Assembly (NCBI GenBank): GCA_937900465.1
Contig: CALCEJ010000106.1
Location: forward strand, 1-10,824
Length of the DNA stretch: 10,824 nucleotides
DNA from: an uncultured Bacteroidales bacterium
Lineage (GTDB): Bacteria; Bacteroidota; Bacteroidia; Bacteroidales; UBA932
Direction of reading: 5' to 3'
Each line of letters begins with the position of its first letter. Within the stretch, counting starts at the first letter, position 1. The notes under the pieces are model-generated. The model saw nothing but the letters and a program-made list of their open reading frames with translations, ran no database searches and was not told the DNA's origin. A program made the position numbers and the translations under genes. Below, piece after piece: positions 5,294 to 10,824 of the stretch.

Positions 5294-6269
5294 GTATCCA
5301 TATCTTCTCCTCCTTCTCGCGGTTCCGGCGCTCCTTGTGGCGCTATACATCTGGAGGGAACTGAAAGAGCGCCGGCCCCACCTTCGCGTCTCTACGGCAC
5401 GGCCGTGGAAGGCGGCAGGATGGTCCCCCCTCGCTATCGTCCGTCACTTGCCCATCGTGCTCCGCACGGCGGCGCTGGTGCTGATAATTATCTGCATCGC
5501 CCGCCCCCGCTCTATGGACCAGGTGTCGAAGGTGGACTCCGAAGGAATCGACATCGTGCTGGCGATGGACGTATCGACGAGTATGCTGGCGATGGACCTG
5601 AAGCCTGACAGGCTGAATGCGGCGAAGGATATTGCGATTGAATTCATTGCACAGCGGCCTTCTGACCGTATGGGCATCGTCGTTTTCGCGGGCGAGAGTT
5701 ACACGCAGTGCCCCCTCACAACCGACAGGGCTACCCTTATCAACCTCCTGAAGGACGTCGAGACCGGCCTCATCGAGGACGGAACGGCTATAGGAAACGG
5801 CCTTGCCACGGCTGTAGCGAGGATGAAGGATTCGGATGCGAAGAGCAAGGTCGTGATCCTTCTCACGGACGGCGTAAACAACCGCGGAGAAGTGGACCCG
5901 CTGATGGCGGCGGAGATTGCGGAGACTTATGGGATCAGGGTTTACACTATCGGTGTCGGGACCAACAAGGGGGAGGCGGACTATCCTGCAATCACTCCCT
6001 GGGGCACCCAGATTGTGAAGGTTCCCGTCGAAATCGACGAGCAGATGCTCCGCACCATAGCAAATACCACCGGGGGACGTTACTTCCGCGCGACGGACAA
6101 CACGAAACTCCAGGAAATCTACTCGGAGATAAACCGTATGGAAAAGACGAGGGTGTCCGTGGACAGCTTCCCCGTCTATGAAGACCTGTATACAAAGTAC
6201 GCGATCGCGGCGCTCCTGTGCCTTCTCGCGGAACTGCTTGTGAAACTGTTAGTGAGGAGGTTACCGTAA
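5283..6269 (+). CDS. batA: BatA, membrane VWA-domain protein
   Basis: BatA is a membrane-anchored von Willebrand factor A protein of the Bacteroides aerotolerance operon. The 328 residues show two N-terminal membrane segments (about 5-23 and 54-73), a VWA domain at about 89-285 and a C-terminal membrane segment at about 308-325. The MIDAS residues are all there: D96, S98 and S100 in AMDVSTS, T168 in EDGTAIG and D196 in LLTDGVNN. The short motif ARPRSMDQ just after TM2 is typical of BatA/BatB. The start at 5283 is supported by a strong SD. The stop TAA at 6267-6269 shares its last A with the batB ATG. The protein likely works with BatB and the MoxR ATPase at the inner membrane. Confidence 0.95.
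   Translation: MFFEYPYLLLLLAVPALLVALYIWRELKERRPHLRVSTARPWKAAGWSPLAIVRHLPIVLRTAALVLIIICIARPRSMDQVSKVDSEGIDIVLAMDVSTSMLAMDLKPDRLNAAKDIAIEFIAQRPSDRMGIVVFAGESYTQCPLTTDRATLINLLKDVETGLIEDGTAIGNGLATAVARMKDSDAKSKVVILLTDGVNNRGEVDPLMAAEIAETYGIRVYTIGVGTNKGEADYPAITPWGTQIVKVPVEIDEQMLRTIANTTGGRYFRATDNTKLQEIYSEINRMEKTRVSVDSFPVYEDLYTKYAIAALLCLLAELLVKLLVRRLP
6254..6260 (+). promoter_or_regulatory. Shine-Dalgarno-like sequence before batB
   Basis: GAGGAGG ends 8 nt before the ATG at 6269, within the end of batA. It decides for this start over an in-frame one at 6218 inside batA. With the TAATG stop-start overlap it suggests coupled translation of batA and batB. Confidence 0.6.
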
Positions 6270-7273
6270 TGCTGTTTTTTGCCCAGGCACAATTTCTATG
6301 GCTCCTGCTGCTGGTTCCGCTGATCCTCGTGGGATACGGAATCGGCCGCGCGCTGAGAGTAAAGCGCATCCGGAAGTTCGGCGACCAGGAGCTTGTCGCG
6401 GAACTGATGCCGTCATACTCGGGTGCGAAGGGATGGACAAGGGCTATCCTTTTCTCACTCGCATTCGGCCTTTTCACAATAGGCCTCGCCCGTCCCCAGA
6501 TAGGCGCAAAGCTTACAGAGCACAGGGCTAAAGGCGCTGAAATAGTCATCTGTCTCGATGTCTCCAACTCGATGCTGGCGGAGGACTATTCCCCGAACCG
6601 CCTCGAACGGGCGAAGCTCTCCATTTCCCGCCTGACGGACAAGCTCAAGGACGACCGCATAGGCCTTGTCCTTTTCGCCGGAACCTCCTTCGTCCAGCTG
6701 CCCGTCACAACCGACTACGTTTCTGCGAAGATGTTCCTTTCGAGCATCGACACCGGGTCCATTCCGGTCCAGGGGACCGCGATGGGCGACGCCATAAACA
6801 CCGCAATCCGCTGCTTCAGCGCCCAGAGCGAGAAAAGCCGCGTCATCATCGTAATCTCCGACGGCGAGAATCACGAGGATGATCCGGTCCAGGCTGCGAA
6901 ACTTGCCGCGGAAAACGGCATCAAAGTATATACGATAGGTGTGGGCTCCGACACCGGAGTGCCCATCCGCCTTAACGGCGAGCTCCTCAAGGACAGCGAA
7001 GGCAATATCGTCGTAACACGCCTTGACAGGGAGAAACTCCGGGAAGTCGCCCTCGCCGGCGGCGGAGCGTATGTCCATGCTGAAGGCGACGAGTTCGGCC
7101 TCAACCCCATCATAAGCGACATCCGCAAAATGGAGGACGAGGAGTTTGCAAGCGTTATGTTCGAGGAGTATAATGAGCAGTATATGTACTTTTTCGCTGC
7201 CGCGCTGCTTCTCCTTGTGATTGAAATGCTCGTCGGGGAGAGAGGTTCCCGGAGAAAACTGTTTGAAAGATGA
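6269..7273 (+). CDS. batB: BatB, membrane VWA-domain protein
   Basis: A 334-residue paralogue of BatA with the same plan: N-terminal membrane segments at about 7-26 and 57-74, the ARPQIG motif after TM2, a VWA domain at about 90-290 and a C-terminal membrane segment at about 309-325. MIDAS residues are D97, S99 and S101 in LDVSNS, T170 in QGTAMG and D198 in VISDGEN. The pair of VWA proteins side by side is the hallmark of Bat operons; they may form a hetero-complex in the membrane. The ATG at 6269 overlaps the batA stop by one base; the batB TGA overlaps the batC ATG as ATGA. The protein starts MLFFAQAQFLWLLLLVPLIL, as expected. Confidence 0.95.
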   Translation: MLFFAQAQFLWLLLLVPLILVGYGIGRALRVKRIRKFGDQELVAELMPSYSGAKGWTRAILFSLAFGLFTIGLARPQIGAKLTEHRAKGAEIVICLDVSNSMLAEDYSPNRLERAKLSISRLTDKLKDDRIGLVLFAGTSFVQLPVTTDYVSAKMFLSSIDTGSIPVQGTAMGDAINTAIRCFSAQSEKSRVIIVISDGENHEDDPVQAAKLAAENGIKVYTIGVGSDTGVPIRLNGELLKDSEGNIVVTRLDREKLREVALAGGGAYVHAEGDEFGLNPIISDIRKMEDEEFASVMFEEYNEQYMYFFAAALLLLVIEMLVGERGSRRKLFER

Positions 7274-7998
7274 GAAAAGCAATCTTCATATCGTCTATAG
7301 CGATGCTTCTTGTCGCTTCGCTTCCGCTCGGAGCCCAGTCCGTGGGAAAATCCGTCAGGAAGGGTAACCGCGAGTTCCGGAAAGGAGAGTACGAGGATGC
7401 ATATATCCGCTACAGGAAGGCCCTGGAGGCGGATTCGACATCGACCGTGGCCCTGTATGACATCGGCAACAGCTTCTACAAGATGGAGCAGTTCGACAAG
7501 GCTGTGGAAAACTACAAGAAAATCCAGCCGGGTCCCGACGAAAGGGTTCCGTACAATACCGGGAACGCCCTCCTCCAACAGAAGGACTACAAGGGGGCTA
7601 TGGAGGCCTATATCCAGGCCCTCGTAATTAATCCGGATGACCTGGAGGCGAAGGAGAACTATGCTTATGCCCTCGAAATGCTACGGAATCAGCCTCCCGA
7701 GGGACAGCAGGGCGACGGTGAGGACAACCAGGACAAGAATCAGGACCAGCAGGACCAGCAGGATCAGCAGGATCAGAACGAAGATCAGCAGCAGGACCAG
7801 AATCAAGACCAGCAGGACCAGAATCAGGACCAGCAGGAGCAGCAGCAGGAGCAGCAGGAGCAGCCCGTAGAGATTTCGAAGGACCAGGCTGAGCGGATGC
7901 TCCAGGCTATCCAGGATAAGGAAAAACAGACACAGGACAAGGTGAACGAGGAAAAAGCCCGCGCGGCAAAGTCCCGTCAGAAAGACAAAAATTGGTAG
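7270..7998 (+). CDS. batC: BatC, exported TPR protein with Q/D-rich tail
   Basis: A 242-residue exported protein. The signal peptide is at about 1-23 (MRKAIFISSIAMLLVASLPL, then GAQS). About three TPR units follow (roughly 28-57, 58-90 and 92-125), with the usual small/large residue pattern (GNREFRKGEYEDAYIRYRKA, YNTGNALLQQKDYKGAMEAY). From 145 to 199 the chain is a low-complexity tract of Q, D, N and E, and the last 40 residues (SKDQAERMLQAIQDKEKQTQ...) form a charged helix of the kind seen at the end of other BatC proteins. It probably serves as a periplasmic scaffold for BatA, BatB and BatD. It overlaps batB by 4 bp (ATGA). No lipobox cysteine is present. Confidence 0.92.
   Translation: MRKAIFISSIAMLLVASLPLGAQSVGKSVRKGNREFRKGEYEDAYIRYRKALEADSTSTVALYDIGNSFYKMEQFDKAVENYKKIQPGPDERVPYNTGNALLQQKDYKGAMEAYIQALVINPDDLEAKENYAYALEMLRNQPPEGQQGDGEDNQDKNQDQQDQQDQQDQNEDQQQDQNQDQQDQNQDQQEQQQEQQEQPVEISKDQAERMLQAIQDKEKQTQDKVNEEKARAAKSRQKDKNW
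7702..7866 (+). repeat. Low-complexity CAG/GAC-rich tract within batC
   Basis: The stretch encodes the Q/D/N/E-rich linker of BatC (residues 145-199). It is built of variants of CAGGACCAG and includes a 21-bp tandem duplication, 7791-7811 and 7812-7832, with a single mismatch. Such tracts expand and contract easily, and length would be expected to vary between strains while keeping frame (units are multiples of 3). Confidence 0.8.
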
Positions 7999-8003
7999 CG
8001 ACT

Positions 8004-10631
8004 ATGAAAAAAGCGGCACTCTCCATCTTACTGCTTATTGCAACTTTTCTTTCCGGCACGGCCCAGACCCTGAAAGTCGAGGCGCCAAATCTCGTGGACG
8101 TCTCGGAGAGGTTCAACGTTGTCTTCGTCGTGGACGGAAGCACATCGCCACAGAATTTCTCCTGGGAGCCGGGAGACGGATTCTCCGTTGTCTGGGGCCC
8201 TCAGAAAGGCACCTCCACCAGCATACAGTTCATAAACGGGAAGTCCTCCCGTTCCTCCACTACGACCTACACCTATATTCTCCAGGCAACAGCTCCGGGC
8301 ACATACACCCTCCCGGCGGCAACCGCAAGGATTAAAGGTGAAGACATCTCCTCCTCCCCGGTTACGATCAAGGTAGTGAAAGAGGGACAGACATCGGCCG
8401 GAAGCGGCACGGGTGCGGCCGCAGCGACGCCTCAGTCCTCTTCCCCAGCGGCAGCCTCCCCTTCGGAGGATGTCTTCATCCGTATGTCGCTCTCAAGGAC
8501 TAACGTGGTCGTAGGGGAACCCGTCACAGCGACCCTCAAACTCTTCAACAGGGCAAACCTTTCCAACGTGGAATCCCCCCGGTTCCCTTCCTTCAACGGC
8601 TTTTGGAGCAACGAGACCCTGGCCCCGACGGAAATAAACTTCCAGAGGGAGCAGGTTGGGGGAAAGATATACAACGCCGCGGTTCTAAGACAATGGACCC
8701 TTATTCCCCAAAAAAGCGGGGAACTTACGGTGGACCCCTCTGAGATAATCGCCGTAGTGAGCGTCAAGGCGCCCCGGCGCACGCCGCAGTCCATCTTCGA
8801 CGATTTCTTCGACAGCGGATATGTCCAGCAGAGGCTCCGCCTCACCACCCCCTCCTACAAAATCAACGTCTCGCCGCTTCCCGGCGGCGCCCCGGCCGGA
8901 TTCGGCGGTGGTGTGGGTCAGTTCTCCGTCAGCGCCTCCCTCACGAGGGATTCCCTGAAGGCCCACGATGCCGCGTCGCTGATTGTCACGGTGAAGGGAA
9001 AAGGCAACATATCGCTCGTCGAGGCCCCGAAGGTCCAATTCCCTCCGGACTTCGAAGTATATGATACCAAGACAACCTCTTCCGTGGACAAGAGCGGCAC
9101 CTCCGGGTCCAAGACCTTCGAGTTCCCGTTCATCCCCCGAAGCCCCGGAGAATTCACCATCGGCCCTATCGCCTGCTCCTACTACGATATCTCTTCGAGA
9201 AAGTACCGCACAACAACAAGCGACACGCTCCGCATAAATGTTTCCCGCGCCCCCGGCATCGCCTCCGAGGCCCATTCCGGCCCTTCCGAAGGCACTCTTA
9301 CCGTGAACCGGAGCGGAGTCCGGAACATCGGCGAGGATATCCGCTTCATAAAAACCGGGACGAAGCTGAGCACCGGGAAGGAGCTGTTTGTCGGGACCGG
9401 CCTCTACTGGGGGATCGCAGCGCTTATGGCGCTTGTCGCACTTGCGGTCGCGCTGCTTGCAAACCGCGCCGCCCGCCGCCGCGCTGATATCGCCGGGACT
9501 CGGAACAGGAAAGCTACGAAGATGGCCCTGAGACGTCTCCGGGATGCAGGAGACTTCCTCCGCAAAGGACTCAGCACGGCATTCTACGAGGAGCTTCACA
9601 GGGCCCTCGTGGGCTTTGTATCGGATAAACTCGGGATGGATATGGCGGACCAGACCAAGGAGAACATCGAGAAAGTCCTTACGGATGGCGGTGTCGCTCC
9701 TGAGACCGCATCCTCATTTGTCGATATACTCGGACAGTGCGAAATGGCCCGCTACTCCCCCGAGGGCGGCCAGGAAAGCATGAACGCCTGCTACGACAAA
9801 GCGGTACGCCTGGTGGGCGAAATAGATTCAACGATGAAAACAGTAAAACATACGTCCGCAAAAGCCGCAGGAAGCATTCTTGCCGTGGTTCTGCTCCTTG
9901 GTCCGGGCCTGAATATGCTGGCAGCGGAGGATTACCCTGACTCCCTATGGAAAGCGGGTGTAGAGGCATACTCCAGCGGCGACTGGAAAGGAGCCGCAGA
10001 TGCTTGGACCGCAGTCGAAGATACGGGACTTGAGTCTGCGCAACTGTACTACAACCTTGGAAATGCATGGTTCCGCCTTGGGGAAACAGGAAAGTCCATC
10101 CTCTGCTACGAGAGGGCCCTCCGGCTCAATCCATCGGACAAGGATGCCGCATTCAACCTCGCCTATGCAAGGGAGTTCACCCAGGACAGGATTGATTCCG
10201 TCCCTGAGTTCATTCTCGTAACGTGGATGAGAAAGATGTCCCACTGGATGGGCTCAAACGCCTGGGCCGCGCTGTCACTGGTACTGTTCGCCATTACACT
10301 GGCTCTTGCGCTTCTGTTCGTGCTTGGGGCAACTCCTGCAGTGAGGAAAACGGGATTTTTCGCCGGAATCGTCACTCTCCTTCTCTCCCTTGGCGCCGCC
10401 GGGTTCGCCTTCTGGCAGAAAAACGAGGCCGAGCACCGGAATGCCGCTATCGTAATGAAGGGCGTCAGCCCGGTTAAGAGTTCTCCCGCCGGGGACGCCG
10501 CCAAGGACCTCTTCGTCCTCCACGAAGGGACGAAGGTCAAGATCCTCGACAGGGTTGGAGAAATGACCGATATCGAACTCCCCGACGGCCGCCAGGGCTG
10601 GATTGCCTCCGGAGACCTTGAAATAATCTGA
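8004..10631 (+). CDS. batD/batE: BatD-BatE fusion protein
   Basis: One uninterrupted ORF of 875 residues joins two Bat proteins. The BatD part (about 1-610) has a signal peptide (MKKAALSILLLIATFLSGTA), three beta-rich periplasmic regions (about 22-127, 156-290, 305-415) with an A/S/G-rich linker at 128-155, a membrane segment at about 466-486 and a cytoplasmic helical domain (AFYEELHRALVGF at 526-538). The BatE part (about 611-875) starts with a hydrophobic stretch at 619-641 that looks like a former signal peptide, then TPR units (about 649-713), two membrane segments (about 753-776 and 783-804) and a C-terminal SH3b-like domain (812-875, ending DGRQGWIASGDLEII). The start at 8004, 5 bp after batC, is set by the signal peptide. 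An in-frame ATG at 9834 could also yield separate BatE. Both halves are full length. Confidence 0.9.
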   Translation: MKKAALSILLLIATFLSGTAQTLKVEAPNLVDVSERFNVVFVVDGSTSPQNFSWEPGDGFSVVWGPQKGTSTSIQFINGKSSRSSTTTYTYILQATAPGTYTLPAATARIKGEDISSSPVTIKVVKEGQTSAGSGTGAAAATPQSSSPAAASPSEDVFIRMSLSRTNVVVGEPVTATLKLFNRANLSNVESPRFPSFNGFWSNETLAPTEINFQREQVGGKIYNAAVLRQWTLIPQKSGELTVDPSEIIAVVSVKAPRRTPQSIFDDFFDSGYVQQRLRLTTPSYKINVSPLPGGAPAGFGGGVGQFSVSASLTRDSLKAHDAASLIVTVKGKGNISLVEAPKVQFPPDFEVYDTKTTSSVDKSGTSGSKTFEFPFIPRSPGEFTIGPIACSYYDISSRKYRTTTSDTLRINVSRAPGIASEAHSGPSEGTLTVNRSGVRNIGEDIRFIKTGTKLSTGKELFVGTGLYWGIAALMALVALAVALLANRAARRRADIAGTRNRKATKMALRRLRDAGDFLRKGLSTAFYEELHRALVGFVSDKLGMDMADQTKENIEKVLTDGGVAPETASSFVDILGQCEMARYSPEGGQESMNACYDKAVRLVGEIDSTMKTVKHTSAKAAGSILAVVLLLGPGLNMLAAEDYPDSLWKAGVEAYSSGDWKGAADAWTAVEDTGLESAQLYYNLGNAWFRLGETGKSILCYERALRLNPSDKDAAFNLAYAREFTQDRIDSVPEFILVTWMRKMSHWMGSNAWAALSLVLFAITLALALLFVLGATPAVRKTGFFAGIVTLLLSLGAAGFAFWQKNEAEHRNAAIVMKGVSPVKSSPAGDAAKDLFVLHEGTKVKILDRVGEMTDIELPDGRQGWIASGDLEII

Positions 10632-10641
10632 GGAGCGACCC

Positions 10642-10684
10642 ATAGAGCCGAAACTCTCGCAGGAGTTCCGGCTCTATCGCTTTT
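10642..10684 (+). terminator. Intrinsic terminator of the Bat operon
   Basis: Arms 10642-10657 and 10662-10677 (ATAGAGCCGAAACTCT against GGAGTTCCGGCTCTAT) form a 16-bp stem with one A-C mismatch and one G-T pair next to a CGCA loop. TTTT follows at 10681-10684. It begins 10 bp after the batD/batE stop, so it very likely ends the seven-gene transcript. Confidence 0.8.
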
Positions 10685-10802
10685 GAAGTGTAAATCAATC
10701 CCATCAGGAACCCGCACCCTTCCCGGCGGTGACCGGGTTTGGCCCCTTTCGTCGCCCTTCGCCCCCTTCGTGTGCAAAATCACCCCTTTTTGCCCACAGT
10801 CC
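10685..10802. other. Non-coding, pyrimidine-rich right end of the contig
   Basis: No gene is seen. The stretch 10744-10770 carries irregular CCCTTCG-type repeats. A weak hairpin with 6-bp arms AACCCG and CGGGTT (about 10710-10738) may exist but lacks further support. Confidence 0.5.
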
Positions 10803-10824
10803 AGATCGGAAGAGCGTCGTATAG
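10803..10824 (+). other. Residual Illumina adapter sequence (assembly artefact)
   Basis: The bases AGATCGGAAGAGCGTCGT (10803-10820) match the Illumina TruSeq adapter read-through sequence exactly; the last four (ATAG) differ from the adapter's GTAG by one base. This is not genomic DNA and marks the true contig end at or before 10802. Confidence 0.93.

Noticed and set aside
6218..6268. Earlier in-frame start for batB
   Set aside because: It lies inside batA, adds 17 residues unlike BatB N-termini, and the ATG at 6269 has a good SD and the typical N-terminus.
7637..7870. Arg/Ser/Thr-rich frame inside batC
   Set aside because: It is the shifted reading of the CAG/GAC repeat tract; batC in its own frame has signal peptide, TPRs and the expected tail.
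7992..8003. TTG start four codons before the batD ATG
   Set aside because: The ATG at 8004 gives a standard signal peptide beginning MKKAAL; the TTG start would overlap the batC end without need.
8685..9599. 304-residue open frame on the minus strand across batD
   Set aside because: It is a shadow caused by GC-rich codon use; it lacks family features and lies fully opposite conserved BatD sequence.
10710..10738. Second terminator-like hairpin near the contig end
   Set aside because: Stem is only 6 bp with a large interior and no clean T run follows; the 10642-10684 hairpin already explains termination.
10163..10783. Minus-strand open frame over the end of batD/batE and the terminator
   Set aside because: It crosses the operon terminator and the BatE TM/SH3b coding region, and its composition (R, S, P-rich) is that of an antisense shadow.

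Overview
The window looks like a whole 10.8 kb assembled contig from a Bacteroidota bacterium of the order Bacteroidales. Three things point there: the gene order moxR - DUF58 - signal-peptide/one-TM protein - batA - batB - batC - batD/batE, which is the Bacteroides aerotolerance (Bat) operon; start regions that are A/T-rich rather than Shine-Dalgarno led at several genes; and two close matches to the Bacteroidota -7 promoter element TAnnTTTG. The DNA looks GC-rich, so a high-GC lineage such as Alistipes or another Rikenellaceae-like group is possible, but that is a guess. The last 22 bases match Illumina adapter sequence, so the right edge is a contig end and not genomic.

Layout. Bases 1-2344 are read on the minus strand. 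They hold truA (tRNA pseudouridine synthase), then a 351-bp non-coding stretch full of short repeats, then a flavin reductase-like protein, then the 5' part of an unrecognised protein that runs off the left edge. From 2369 to 10631 the plus strand carries seven tightly packed genes, with gaps of at most 5 bp or overlaps of 1-11 bp: a MoxR AAA+ ATPase, a cytoplasmic DUF58/VWA-like protein, a secreted-then-anchored protein with a BatD-like tail, two membrane VWA proteins (BatA, BatB), a TPR lipid-free exported protein with a Q/D-rich tail (BatC), and one long ORF that joins BatD and BatE in frame. A good hairpin-plus-T terminator follows at 10642-10684.

How they work together. By analogy with MoxR-VWA systems, the MoxR ATPase would act as a chaperone-like motor on the DUF58 and VWA proteins. 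BatA and BatB would present metal-ion (MIDAS) VWA domains near the membrane, and BatC, BatD and BatE would supply TPR and Ig/beta-type interaction surfaces in the periplasm. The system has been linked to oxygen or envelope stress tolerance in Bacteroides, but its biochemical role is not settled.

The parts most worth a second look are the in-frame BatD-BatE fusion, the small protein between DUF58 and BatA, whose tail resembles that of BatD, and the layered repeats (three 22-bp tandem units, eight copies of GGGGAAGGT in both orientations, and a 10-bp minisatellite) between truA and the flavin reductase gene.
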